A DNA stretch of 64,000 nt from Sistotremastrum niveocremeum HHB9708. Taxonomy: Eukaryota > Basidiomycota > Agaricomycetes > Sistotremastrales > Sistotremastraceae. Numbering within the stretch: position 1 is the stretch's first letter; every line of letters begins with the position of its first letter. Of the stretch, positions 35,527 through 47,225 are shown one piece after another. Both the position numbers and the translations under genes were made by a program. The notes beneath the pieces are model-generated. The model did no database searches, was not told the origin of the DNA, and worked only from the letters and a program-made list of their open reading frames with translations. Location of the stretch: contig KV419394.1 in NCBI GenBank assembly GCA_001630475.1, positions 434,001-498,000 on the forward strand. Direction: 5' to 3'.

Positions 35527-36670
35527 ATGACGATGCAGGCTCGACCTATCTCTTTCCCCCAACGACAATACGCCCAACCCCCTCCTCGTATCACCCAGGC
35601 GCAGCAGCCTCAGAATCATCAGACGAACGGCGGCTTCGCGGTGCCACAACCACCGTCGGCTGGGTCTTCTAAGCTCGCATTACCTGGTTCGAACAACAAC
35701 AACACCTTCGCCGTCCCTCATAACCCCAACGTCAACAATCATGCGTTAGCGACGCCGTCGACGCCCGCCCCTACTCCTGCCGTCGCTGCCACTCCGCGTA
35801 CACTGACGCACGAGGAGCAAAACAACATCACGAGTGTTGAAGGCATGGTGCCTACCCTACAGTAAGTGTCTTCCTTTATTCGATGTCAAAGGGGTGCCGT
35901 GAGGGAGAGACGCGACGAATGGGTCGCGTGACCCTGCACCCGTTTGTCTTCGTTTAGTCGTCAACCTTTCGTTGATCCTAAACTCACCCCTTTTTTGCGA
36001 TGATAAGAAATATCGTCGCGACTGTTAACCTTGACTGTCGACTTGACCTCAAAACGATTGCGCTGCATGCGAGAAATGCAGAGTATAATCCCAAGGTACG
36101 TGTATGCGCCTTTTGTAGTGGATCCTGACTCACTTTGTCACAGCGTTTCGCTGCCGTGATTATGCGTATTCGAGACCCTAAAACCACCGCCCTCATCTTC
36201 GCCTCGGGGAAGATGGTTGTGACTGGTGCAAAGTCAGAAGATGACTCACGACTGGCGTCTCGCAAATACGCACGTATTGTGCAGAAGCTCGGTTTCGACG
36301 CTAAGTTCTCGGAGTTCAAGATCCAGAACATCGTTGGCAGTTGCGATGTCAAGTTCCCTATTCGTCTTGAGGGTCTGGCATACAGCCACGGCTCTTTCAG
36401 TAGTTACGAGCCTGAGGTACGTTATTGTGTGTCGTTCCTTTTCCTCATGTTAACGATTCCTTAGTTGTTCCCCGGCCTTATTTATCGTATGATGCAACCG
36501 AAAGTCGTGTTGCTCATCTTTGTATCTGGTAAGATTGTCCTCACCGGCGCTAAAGTAAGTTTCTTCTCTTCGCATTGTGGAACTCGTCCTCAGCCGTGCA
36601 GGTCCGCGAGGAAATCTACACAGCCTTCAACCGTATCTATACAGTATTATGCGAGTTTAGAAAGCCCTAG
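35527..36670 (+). CDS. SPT15: TATA-box-binding protein
   Basis: General transcription factor for all three nuclear RNA polymerases. The N-terminal 105 residues are rich in Gln, Pro, Asn and Ala and are fungus-variable. The saddle core begins at [20 protein letters not shown] and holds both direct repeats: [20 protein letters not shown] with [19 protein letters not shown], and [19 protein letters not shown] with [19 protein letters not shown]. It ends [25 protein letters not shown] 36668-36670. Four introns fall in the core. The core is about 180 residues, the usual length. It converges with the LOG-family gene, whose stop lies 320 bp away; the spacer shows nothing recognisable. Confidence 0.96.
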
Positions 36671-36990
36671 ACGGCACACAGGACCGCGGACTATTACCTA
36701 CAAGTATCATATTATCGGAGCCCAGTTAAGGAGAGCTACCGTAGTGCACGCCGTTCTCCACCACTTCTCCCTAGTGCATCTGTTTCTTCTACTCACGTTC
36801 ATGTCCATTCACATACCCCTCTACATCCAGTTCCTCTTGTCGGTCTCTAGTTCATGTGTCTGTAAACCAAAAATAATACATTTTTTTCACCGGATGAACT
36901 TCTATGGTCTGATCGCGATCGATACCACATCTAGTCTACTCCAAGGCCCTCGATGCAGTACCGTGAACGAAGAAGTGTCTGTAGTATTTA

Positions 36991-38095
36991 TCAAGTTCTT
37001 GAAAGACTGCTCTCACTCGTCGTCGACCACTTGAATCCAAAACCTGTCCCAGTGGGCGGTGACCACGCATCGATTGCCTCTAAAGTCGCAGACCCCCAAT
37101 CAAACGTAGAATGTTGACTTTGATCACTAGGCCCGTCAACGAAAACTAGCAGATCGACGTTCTCCTCTTTGATAAAACCTGATCGGACGGCAGTCCGAAC
37201 CAATTCTCTCAAAGACGAGTAAAATCCAAGAACGTTAACTAGGACGACCGCTAGCCATTCATCAGCTCATCAACCTGCATATATGAACAAGTGGAAGAAG
37301 ACGTACGTTTTGAGTGGATGCCTATCTGCGTCCAGGTGACGACTTCCATTAACTGTAAATCGTGAGTCTCTCGAGTACGTTCGGCACGAAAGTCCAAGCA
37401 AGAGCTCAGTGCTCACCTCCTCGAACGTCCCATATCCACCTGGTAAGCCTACAAAAGCACCTACACGTCTCGCCATCTCCACTTTACGCTCATGCATACT
37501 CTTCACCACAATCTGTTCCATCTACACATCCGACATCCAACATCTCTCAGCCCACACCCTTGAAAATGGTGGTGAAAGGACGTACGTTTTCGTGGGCTGA
37601 TTCGTTCAGAATTACACCTTTTACTTCTCCTTGTCCTTCGCTTGAGATTGCTTTTCCAGATTGTGAGGGGATGATCATAGCTTCGGGAACTACGCCTGTT
37701 GCGCTCCCTCCTGCATCAAGCGTAGCTCCTGATACGACGCCCATTATCCCTTAATGTCCCAACCGATTTCGTTAGCACTGCGGAAGGAGAAGCAGGAGGG
37801 AAAGGAAGGGTACCTTTTGAGCCGCCGCCGTAGACGAGGGGACGGGAGGTGCGTGCTAGTGCATGGCCTATTGCTGTTCGACGACGATAACATTTAGTTA
37901 AGGAAAAGGCTAGGAAGGGAGAAGGAGGGGGAGGGACGAACAAGTTGCAGCGTGTTCGAAAGCTTTTTGATTTCCCAACGATGAACCGCAGAAGACAGCT
38001 ACTGCTCGACTTCGTCCACTGTTGCTTTCTTCAGCGCCACCGTCAGCGCTCGAACCAGCGGCAGTGTAGCCATTTTGTTGAGGGGTCGAGGACAT
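36991..38095 (-). CDS. LOG-family cytokinin phosphoribohydrolase-like protein
   Basis: Family also labelled lysine decarboxylase-like; the established activity is release of free cytokinin bases from cytokinin riboside 5'-monophosphates. Exons join to [78 protein letters not shown] and [15 protein letters not shown]. The catalytic Arg (MHERKxxM) and the PGGxGTxxE signature are intact. The N-terminal 25 residues are disordered ([16 protein letters not shown]). There is an extra Ser/Gly-rich insertion after IIPSQSG compared with plant LOG proteins. About 270 residues in six exons. The last exon, after the tract [14 protein letters not shown], ends in a Ser-rich tail. Biochemical activity is inferred from family. 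Confidence 0.88.
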
Positions 38096-38648
38096 ATGAA
38101 TGGAGATGGAGATGGAAGGTGAGGTTTGATCGCGGTTGAAGGTCGAAGGAACAGAAAGAACAGAAAGAACAGAAGGAGATTGGCGCTTTCAAGTTATCTT
38201 TATCTATATCGATGGATCAATCAAGAAACGCACAGAACGCGTTTTCTGACTTCAGAAAAAAGAAGAAGACGTACCGAAATTTCACTTGTAAGACGTAAGA
38301 ACGTGGTCGAGTCATCTTTTACGAGGGCAGATCATGATCATGATCAGATAATGACATGCCTGGACACGCCGTTGCGTCGCGGGAGCGGCACGGCGTGCAT
38401 GCTCGCGAAAAGGAAGATGCGGGGAACAGACGCCGACGCCGAGTTCCGGAACGTGTTCTCCGAGGCGCCGGAGACCCGGGCGTGGGAAGGAGTCGGAGAG
38501 AAGGCGAGGTGCCTGGGCGTAGTGAATTGCCTAATCTGTTTGCTTGACTCGGTCGTCACCATCATCATCATCAACACCGACTCATTCGAACACACTGCTT
38601 CGGGCTCTGACTGATTAGGACTCATCAGAGCAGGAAGAGCAGGAAGAG

Positions 38649-40665
38649 ATGGCTGCCATAATAGGAGAAGGAGCAGGGGGAGCAGGGATGGATGAACATC
38701 CGTGTTATGTATGTGGGACTTTGACGAGTACAGGCTGTCAAGATTGCGGGAATGTATATTATTGTTCTGCAGAACATGCAGCGGAGGTACGTCTCCCCTC
38801 TCTCAAAAATTAAAACGGAAGAGGGTTTAAAGTTATGGTAGGACAGACCTCGACATCAATTCGAATGTCAACCTGGCAACTTTCAAAGGATAGCTCAACA
38901 ATGGATCAGCGAGACTAGTCCTGATCCGAATATACCCGTTATCGTCACTCAAGCACCAATTCAAGAACCTCTTCCAACTCATCTTCCCCATCCTCCTCCT
39001 GCTCCTAATGTTCCTCCCTCTTCTAACCCTGTGCAGAATGCTACCGCGTATGCGTTTGGCGGGGGAGGAGGAGGGGCGGGATATGGATATGGATATGGAA
39101 GTGGAGAAAGGATGTACGATTCACTCGACTCAGTGTCTATCTCTCCATCGGCCGAGGGTAATGAAAGGAGGACGGGGGAGAGGAAGATGAACGCTACGCC
39201 CGTCAGCGCGAGCCATCATTCCCGTTCTCATTCCCTGCCACAGTCACGGCGCTCGACGACACCTCGACGAGCTAGCGCGGGTGGTCCTGGCAGTTCTCAT
39301 ATGGGTGCGGGTCCTGGGATGTACGCCTCCGCATCGGCATCGACGAGTAGGGAACCTATACGTCCTCCTAACCCCCTCGAATCCACACCCCCAAAAGATC
39401 CACCAACCCCCTCCACCTCTAAACCGCCCAAACCGCCCCCTTCGAAAACGCGTCCTCCGCCCAAAAAATCTCCCCGTCGCAAGAAAGATAAAGATAAACC
39501 AACAACACCAATCTCCGCATTCCTCTTTCCCTCTACCTCACTCACGCCTGAGATAATTTCGATTCCGTGTAGGCAAGTACGGAGTGAGTTTGAGGGGAGG
39601 TTTGTGAGGGTTAGGTATAAGGATTATATTCGAGGTGGACGAGTGTCGGGACGAGCTTCGAGACGAGGACGAGGACGAGGTGTTGGAGGAGAGGGTGGGC
39701 AAGAGGGACGCAGAGAGGGAGGGGGAGGGGAGGTGGGGTTTAAGAGTTTGCAGAGCTGGCGAGGGATGTTCCTCGTTGTGTTTTCTGATCCCTCGTCCTC
39801 TCCTTTTCGCACTCGCACCGGGGAAGAAAATGGGGACTTAGAGGAGGAAGAGGAAGAGGAGAATGCTTGTATTGCACGGTTAAGTGAGGGACGGGCGAGG
39901 GGGTGGAAGGGGAATGTATTGGTTTTTAAACAACTCGTTGATGATGGGTCTGGACTTGTAGGAGATCCAGTGGGAGAGGGAGAGGGAGGAGGAGGGATGT
40001 TAGGTGATGTGAGTATGGATGATCTTGGTGTATTGAGGAGTTTTTTCGTGTTGTATGGGAATGTACCTCGTACGTCCCCCTTTCTCAATCCAATTATTCA
40101 ACTAATGCTATTCAAAGACGAACGAATGGACCGAGAACTATATCTTAAGCCCCCCGAAGGCTATCCGTTCCCCATAGCCCATCCAGCAAACACATACCCC
40201 ATCGACGCCCTCCTCCTCCCCACATCATCCCCAACACCCCTCCTCACCGAAATCCTCTGTCAATCCACAACACACCGTCCCACCCGAACATCATACGAGC
40301 AAATCCTAGGCCCCGATCCGCATTTCGAGTCCGTACAAACGTATGCGGGGGGATTTATGATTGGGTTTACTTCTGCTAGTAGAGTTGGGGATAGGGATTT
40401 GAATGGGTGTGTTAGGGCGATGAGCGGGGGAGGGGGGATGGAGGTTAGAGGGGATGTGGTTGTGTTTAAGGAGGTTGGGATGGGGAGGGGGGCTGGGGTG
40501 GGAGTTTATGGGGATGTGAGTGTGTTTGATTTGGTGGTTTTGAAGAGGTATTTTAGGCTTTGGGGACATGTTTCGCGTGAGTTTTATATTCTTATCCAAA
40601 AGATGGAAGCTAATGTACATGTATGCGTAGCGGATGTATTGAATGAGTCGCTGATGAGTCCTTAG
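38649..40665 (+). CDS. MYND-like zinc-finger protein, otherwise unrecognised
   Basis: The first exon and the next (joined across an intron at about 38788-38849) give CYVCGTLTSTGCQDCGNVYYCS, then AEHAAEDRPRHQFEC in short order: a MYND-type zinc-binding pattern in which the usual sixth ligand Cys is followed by His (SAEH). The centre is Pro/Ser/Lys-rich (39300-39530), then a repeated module of unknown fold appears twice (RVRYKDYIRGGR..GWKGNVLVFKQL and GGFMIGFTSASRVGDRD..GDVVVFKEV), each followed by a VLRSFFVLYGNV / VLKRYFRLWGHV helix. The main frame is open from 39031 to the stop, but two segments (40070-40117 and 40577-40630) look like in-phase introns. About 630 residues. MYND fingers mediate protein contacts; role unknown. 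Its stop is 3 bp from the stop of the convergent PLC gene. Confidence 0.72.
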
Positions 40666-40668
40666 TAG

Positions 40669-41981
40669 TTAAGGCCATCCTTCTTCGCCACTTGTTCGTC
40701 CTAGAAAGTTGAACTCGACGAGAAGAGGACATAAGATATCCTTAACAGGCTCATCATAATAATCCATAAACACCCATCCCCTCACTCTCCACCTCCCCTT
40801 CTCATCCACCTCCTCCGTACTCTCTTTGACGCGCTCCATAAGCCATCTCGCAAATCTCACATTGACACCTTCATAGCCCAACGAGAATTGAGGGAATCCA
40901 AAACCTTTAGCGACGTGTGGAGGGAGAGCGAGGGGGATTGATGCGGCGGATGTGTATGTTATGTTTAGGATTGGGAACAGAGGGTGAGGGGGTGTTAGGA
41001 GGATTTGGGATGCGAGAGTTGTTTTTTCGGGGATGGAGAGGAAGGATGGGATAGCGTACCTACACACACTCTGTAAGATTCTGAGTCAGAAGGAAGGAGG
41101 AGATTGAACGGACCAATCTTGTGTGCGGACGAGCGTATCGTTGAGGAGCCAGTTAAAACCTTTTGATTCGCTGTCGGGCCATTTTGAAGGGTGTATACCG
41201 ATATTATCGAGTCCTCCTGGCCAATTCTCGCCGTCTGCGCCGAAGCGGCTCAATAAGACGCATTTGCCACGGACTTGACCTAGAGTCGGACATCGATTCT
41301 CGAGGAACCAGATATCGAAGCCTGCGTCGCTTGTGGCTATTTCTTGGGCGACGAGGAGGTTGAATAGTGCTGGAGGGTTTTTAGAGTAGTCTTCTTGTTT
41401 GATGGAGATTATTAGTGTTTCGGAGGGGTTGGAGGCGAGGAATTGGGAGGTGGTGGAGAGGATGGAGGAGAAGGGTGTACGTTGGGGGAATATGCCGTGG
41501 TAGGATATTAGAGTGTTGTTGATGACGGCGAGACGGACGTCGAGGACTCGGATACCGGAGTTGAGTTGGACTTGTAAAGGAGTTGAAGGGGACTGGCATT
41601 GGGAGATGGGCCAGCCGTAGAAGGCTAGTCTATTTGGGGTAAGTAGAGGGTTAGGGTCAGAGGGTGGACTCACGAGTCGTGTGTTCCTGGAAGAGTGAGG
41701 GAGGAGAGAGGGAGTGAATCGGGGAGCGAGGCGAGGAAGTTGTGCAAGGGTCTGATCGGGAGGATGAGGAGGAGTGACGGAGAGAGAATCAGACGGAGAG
41801 AGTTGGCTGTGAGTGAACGAGGCGTCAACGTGCGCGTGTCGAGGAGAACAGGGTCGAGCGCTAGATAGCGGTGGGAGAGGGTCAGCTGCGAGGTGGGAGA
41901 CAGCACGAGTGGATGCAGTGACTGTCCATCATGCGACACGGAGACTTGTACTTCTTTGCTGGCAGCGTTGACGACGAGCAT
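40669..41981 (-). CDS. PLC-like phosphodiesterase (PI-PLC X domain)
   Basis: Three exons join to LPLSSLTLPGTHDSLAFYG, GIRVLDVRLAVINNTLISYHG, SETLIISIKQEDYS, GKCVLLSRFG and RTQDWYAIPSFL. The two catalytic histidines of bacterial-type PI-PLC X domains (GTHDS and SYHGI) and the Asp of LDVR are present. There is no Y domain, C2 or PH region, so this is the small metal-independent type. A 95-residue N-terminal segment of beta-strand character (VVNAASKEVQVSVSHDG) precedes it; no signal peptide was seen. About 390 residues. Probable substrate is phosphatidylinositol or a related phosphodiester, by family only. Divergent from eEF3, 367 bp between starts. Confidence 0.85.
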
Positions 41982-42086
41982 AGTCTAATCATTATCTCGG
42001 ACATTTCCTGGTCTTTCCCCGCACTCTGATAAGCCCCGATCAGGAAGGCGATGCAGCGGAGTCTGAAAAGTTTTCACTCTCATCCT

Positions 42087-42093
42087 TATATAA
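42087..42093 (+). promoter_or_regulatory. TATA box of the eEF3 gene
   Basis: TATATAA about 260 bp before the start codon, in the region shared with the divergent PLC-like gene. Downstream, 42151-42197 (GTGAGC..CAACAG, 47 nt) looks like an intron in the 5' UTR, which is common in highly expressed fungal genes. Confidence 0.45.
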
Positions 42094-42348
42094 TGCTCCC
42101 AATCCGGCCCCTCCCTTTTTCTTCCCTACCTTCCCCCACCGCCTCCTTAGGTGAGCCCCTCGACGCCGTCGTCGCTGCCCCCGCTGACTACCAACAGACA
42201 AGGCCTCGAGCCTCTCATTAGAGTTTTAGAAGAATCGTTTCTCTGTCCTTGTCTTGCGCCAGCTTAGAACTTCTTACTTGAAACCTATTATCTTTTCATA
42301 CCGTGCGCCATCCCTCCTCCTCGTGTCCCCTTTTACTTATACCGACCC

Positions 42349-45300
42349 ATGGCTGCTCAGTACGACACTAGTACTCCAATGGCTCCCGCTGCAACCGCTG
42401 CTGCTCCCGTTGTTCCTACCCCTGTCTCTCTCAAGGCCGCCATGAACGGCCCCACCGATTCCGCAGACGACTCCACCACTGCCACCACACAGGCGTCTTT
42501 CGACGTCTCGACTCTCTTTGCTGCCGACAAGGCCGTCCGCGACTCTGCCCTCCAGGCTTTCGTCGCCCAAGCTCAGGCCGACGGCCCTGCTGCCCTCGAC
42601 GCCGCTGGCTATTCCGATGCCTTGAAAAAGGCCATCGCAGACAAAAAATCGCCTAGCGCCCGCGAGGCAGCCTGCGCTTCCGTGCTCGCGCTCGCCCAAA
42701 ACGAGGCTGCCATCAAGGCCCTCGAGCCCTCCTTCGTCGACTCCGGCATCCTTGCCGCTCTCCTCGAGGCTCTTGCCGACAAAATTCCCGGCGTCCGTAC
42801 CGCTGCCCAAGCCGTTCTCATCCAGTTCGTCAAGAGCATGAACCCCTGGGCCACCGCTCAGATCCTCCCTCCTCTGCTCCATGAGATCAAAACCGCCGGA
42901 AAATGGCAAGTCAAGACCGGCTCTTTGGCTGCCCTGAACCAGCTCGTCCTCTCGGCCCCCGTCCAGACCGCCCGTGCCATGCCTGACATCGTCCCCGTCC
43001 TCGCCGAGGCCATCTGGGACACCAAAGCCGATGTCAAAAAGGCCGCCCGCGACACCCTCACCAAGGCCACCGCCCTGGTTTCCAACAAGGACATTGAACG
43101 TTTCATTCCTGCTCTTATTTCCGCTTTAATCAACCCAGTAGAGGAAGTGCCCAGCACTATCGCTCTCCTTTCTGCCACCACATTCGTTTCCGAAGTAGAT
43201 GCCCCCACCCTTTCCCTCATGGTCCCCCTCCTCTCCCGTGGTCTCACCGAAAAGCTCACCGCCATCAAGCGAAAAGTCGCAGTGTACGTGCATTCATTTT
43301 GGATTATGTAATTATCTGACGTCATTGCAGTATCGTCGACAACATGTCCAAGCTCGTCGACTCTGCCGACACTGTTCGACCTTTCGTTCCCAAGCTTCTT
43401 CCTGGTCTGATCAAGATCGAAAATACCGTCGGTGACCCCGAAGCCCGTAGCGTCGTTGGCAAGGCCATCGCCACCCTTCGTGAAGTCGCCCAGGTCCCTA
43501 CCGGCGACGGATCGGACCTTCCCCCTACCAAGGTCAATGACGCTTCGGGTCTTGCTCCTTCGCTCGCCGCTTCGTACAAGAAGCTCGGCGGTTCTATCGA
43601 TCTCTCTCACCCCTCTGCCGTGTACACTACCAAGCTCGCTGCCGCCCTCGTCAACGCCAAGAACTTCGAGGTCGAGCAGTGGGATTCTCTCGTCCCCTAC
43701 CTCGCCACCGTCACCTCCACCCCCGCTCCCATCGACGTCACTCACGAGTGGGTCGTTCGCTCTGCCACTGTCGGCGACGACGAGACTGGTGATAACGATG
43801 ATGAGGAGGAAGGCGAAGACCTGTGCAACTGTACCTTCTCTCTCGCTTACGGTGCCAAGATCTTGCTCAACACTGCTACTCTCCGTCTCAAGCGTGGCCA
43901 CCGCTACGGATTGTGCGGCAAGAACGGTACCGGCAAGTCGACCCTCATGAGAGCCATCACCAATGGTCAGGTCGAGGGCTTCCCTTCTCCCGACGAGGTC
44001 CGCACCTTCTACGTCGAGCACGATATCGACGGTTCCGAAGAAGATACCTCTGTCCTCCAGTTCATCCTTAGCGACAAGCGTGTTCTCGCTGATGAGGCTG
44101 AGATCGTCGAGGCTCTCAAGACTGTCGGCTTCACCGACGAGAGACAGAAGCAGGCTATCGGTTCGCTCTCTGGTGGTTGGAAGATGAAGCTCGCCCTTGC
44201 TCGTGCCATGTTGTTCAAGGCCGATATCCTCCTCCTCGATGAGCCCACTAACCATCTCGACGTTGTCAACGTCGCATGGCTCGAGTCTTACCTCACCGGT
44301 CTCAAGGACTGCACCTCCATCATCGTCTCTCACGACTCTGGATTCTTGAACAACACCATCACTGACGTCCTCCACCTTAACCGCTTCAAGGTCCGCCGTT
44401 ATCGCGGTAACCTCGAGGCATTCGTCAAGGTCGTTCCCGAGGCCAAGTCTTATTATTCTCTCGAGGCTGCTGAGGATTACAAGTTCAAGCTCCCTGATCC
44501 TCCTCTCCTTGAGGGTGTCAAGACTAAGGAAAAGTCTTTGATGAAGATGCGCAAGGTCGGCTTCCAGTACCCTACTCAGCCCGTCCAACAGCTCTACGAT
44601 ATCACCCTCCAAGTCTCACTCTCTTCTCGTGTCGCCATCCTCGGTCCTAACGGTTCCGGTAAATCTACCCTCGTCAAATTGCTCATCGGCGATATGGAGC
44701 CGAACAAGGGTGGTGAAATCTGGAAACATCCTAATCTTGTCATTGGATACGTCGCTCAGCACGCTTTCCACCATATCGATAATCATCTCGATAAGACTCC
44801 TCTCGAGTACATGCTCTGGCGTTATCAGACCGGCGAGGATCTCGAAGAGATGACCAAGGCCAATCGTCAGATTACCGCTGAGGAGGAACAGAAGATGAAG
44901 GATGGTGCGCTTATCGTCGTCGAAGGGCAGAAGAGGACTATCGATGAGATCCTCGCTCGCAAGAAGTTGAAGCAGTCTTACGAATACGAGGTGTCCTTCA
45001 AGGGTCTTAGTTCGTCCGAGAACATCTGGTTGCCTCGTGATGATCTCGTCAAGCGTGGCTTCGAGAAGAAGATTATCGAAGTTGATACTCGTGAAGCTCA
45101 GCGTGCTGGTCTTCTTCGACCTCTTGTTCGGAGGGAGATTGAGAAGCACTTTGCTGATTTCGGGCTCGAGCCTGAGTTTGTGTCGCATAATACTATGCGT
45201 GGTCTTTCGGGTGGTCAGAAAGTGAAGATTGTGCTTGGTGCCGCTACTTGGCGTCGCCCGCACATCATTTGCATGGACGAGCCTACCAGTGCGTTCTTTT

Positions 45301-45694
45301 TTTCTTCGTCGAAGTTTCTGGATACTAATGGTTATCTCTAGACTATCTTGATCGTGAATCGCTCGCTGCCCTCATCGAAGCCCTCAAAGAGTTCCAAGGA
45401 GGTGTCCTCGTCATCACCCACAACCGCGACTTCTCCGAATCACTATGCAAAGAAGTCTGGGCGATGCGCGACGGTTATCTTGAGGCTTCAGGACACAATT
45501 GGGTCGAAGGACAGGGCTCTGGTCCTCGTATTGATAAGAAGGGAGATGAGGAGGAAGAAGTGTTCGATGCGATGGGGAATAAGATTGATATTAAGAAGCA
45601 GAAGAAGTTGACTTCGAGCGAGGCGAGGAAGTTGAAGAAGGAGAGGATGGCGAGGAAGAAGCGTGGTGAGGAGATTACGGATGATGAGCTCTAG
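42349..45694 (+). CDS. YEF3: Translation elongation factor 3 (eEF3), ABC-F ATPase
   Basis: Fungus-specific ribosome ATPase that helps release deacylated tRNA from the E site. Order: short Ala/Thr-rich N-terminus, HEAT repeats (to about residue 370), ABC1 with Walker [10 protein letters not shown], signature [14 protein letters not shown] and Walker [13 protein letters not shown], then ABC2 with Walker [10 protein letters not shown], the chromodomain-like insert (about 44830-45100), [14 protein letters not shown] and [16 protein letters not shown] across the last intron. The basic C-terminal tail [20 protein letters not shown] is typical. Introns are at about 43284-43330 and 45291-45341. About 1,080 residues. 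Codon use is strongly biased to C-ending codons, as in highly expressed genes, and this creates a 584-codon antisense open frame (42858-44612) that is not a gene. Confidence 0.97.
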
Positions 45695-46105
45695 GTTTTC
45701 CTTTCTTCGAGCTTTCCGTTTATGTCCCTCTTTTCTTTTGCGCATTTTTCTCGTCTTCATTGTTCATCGCACATATATGTTCATCTCCCTCTTTGTCTAT
45801 TCTGACTTTCGTTGTTGCTCGCTTGTTCGTCTGCTTGTTGTTCTTTTACTGCGTACTACTATCATCATCCACATCTTGTATCTCGTCCCTCCCTAATAAT
45901 ACTCATCACACCTGGGGTTGTATCTCTTTATCGTTGTGAACGCTCTGAACTGTCTGCAAACAAGAATATCTCAATAAATACACTGTCGAAAGATGCAACC
46001 GACTCATTCGGAGTAAATGGCTGGATTCAGGTAGGACTACTATACAGAATACAATTTCCGTTATAATAAAGCTTCTCTCTCGACGCCGTGATCGATGACG
46101 ATCTC

Positions 46106-47106
46106 TTACAGATCGAAATCTGAATCAGAGTCGTCTTCGACTTTGGCTTTCTTCGCCGACGATGAGGATATCTTTTTGCGTCGAGGTACATCATCATCTT
46201 CTCCATCGCTTTCGTCTTTAGATCGTGTTGGTTGCGGTAATGTAGGTGGCCCGACTACGATCTGCAATTTCTGCAGAACGAGTTCGACATCTACCAAATG
46301 ATTTCAGCACTTAATCAAAAAGAGCGAGCGAGCGAGCGAGAGAGGTAGAGAGACACAGAGACACACAGAGGGAGATGAACGTACCTTCTAATGTCCCAGG
46401 CTGACGTGGATTAGCACCCCACGCCACGAGATTCTCAACGACCAATCCGCTCCGGTATAGAATCATCATTGGGAGATTCCGATCTGGGCAGTTGGGGATA
46501 CACTTGTCGCCTACTATTGAGACGAATTTCGTTCGGGGGTAGCGCGTTGAGAGGGTGCGGAGGTGGTCGAATAGGCGCATGCTTGGGACTTGGCTGATTA
46601 AAGTTGATTAGATTGGATGCGCAGTGCTTGGGGAGGGGAAAGGGAGGAAGAGGGGGGGACGTACCCGTCTTTGTAGAGGAAACAGACGACGCCTGTTCCT
46701 TTGATCAAGTCGCCGTCTCCATCTTCTTTACTTGCTTCCGTCACCTCTCGAGTATAGTCGTCCCTTCCGATCGGATAGATTCGACCAAAGCGGGCTTTCG
46801 ACTGTTCCTGACGAAGCTCTGCAAGCTTTCGTCGTCGATAAGAAGCGATTAATCGCTCTGAGTCAGAGTTGTTCGCATCTTCTTCTTTATCTTTTAACTC
46901 GTCTAGATCAAGGTCGTCTAGTTGTTCTGAGAGAGATGGGGAAGGAGGAGGAGAGGGCTCTTCGGGAGTCTTGGGACGAGGAGGTAAGATTCCGTGTTTG
47001 CGGAGTGCATCGTTGCTTGAATGAAATATCGAGATCAGGCTTTAGATTCGCGTGCGCTGGAGGAATCCACCAACAACTCGGTGTCTTCGTTTGGGTTAAC
47101 GGCCAT
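46106..47106 (-). CDS. Phosducin-like protein (Plp2/PDCL3 type)
   Basis: Thioredoxin-fold co-chaperone family that works with the CCT chaperonin in folding actin and tubulin. Exons join to MAVNPNEDTEF-NDALRKHGILPPRP, a Pro/Ser/Asp-rich linker, LIASYRRRKLAELRQEQSKARFG, RIYPIGRDDYTREVTEASKE, GTGVVCFLYKDG, MRLFDHLRTLSTRYPRTKFV, DKCIPNCPDRNLPMMILYRSG and VVENLVAWGANPRQPGTLE, then an acidic nuclear-signal-like tail (RRKKISSSSAKKAKVEDDSD). The first exon is only 32 nt and its intron uses a GTTGGT donor. The stop is TAA 46106-46108. About 250 residues. The start is 119 bp from the start of the divergent Dicer gene. Confidence 0.88.
46320..46345. repeat. AGCG microsatellite
   Basis: About five copies of AGCG followed by an impure purine-rich tract (to about 46372). 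It lies in an intron of the phosducin-like gene. Likely polymorphic, no function implied. Confidence 0.7.
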
Positions 47107-47225
47107 TTGGAATTTTCGTAAGTTGGAAGGGATCGGAATGTTTGGGCTTGTTGACGTGTCTTGGACGTCGAGCGTTGCTCATTTAGGCCAGATGAGGCAA
47201 TGTCTAACCCTACTTCATTCCTCTC

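Noticed and set aside
42858-44612. 584-codon antisense open frame inside eEF3
   Set aside because: It is a shadow caused by strong C-ending codon bias on the coding strand. It has no motif, and the sense strand is fully explained by eEF3.
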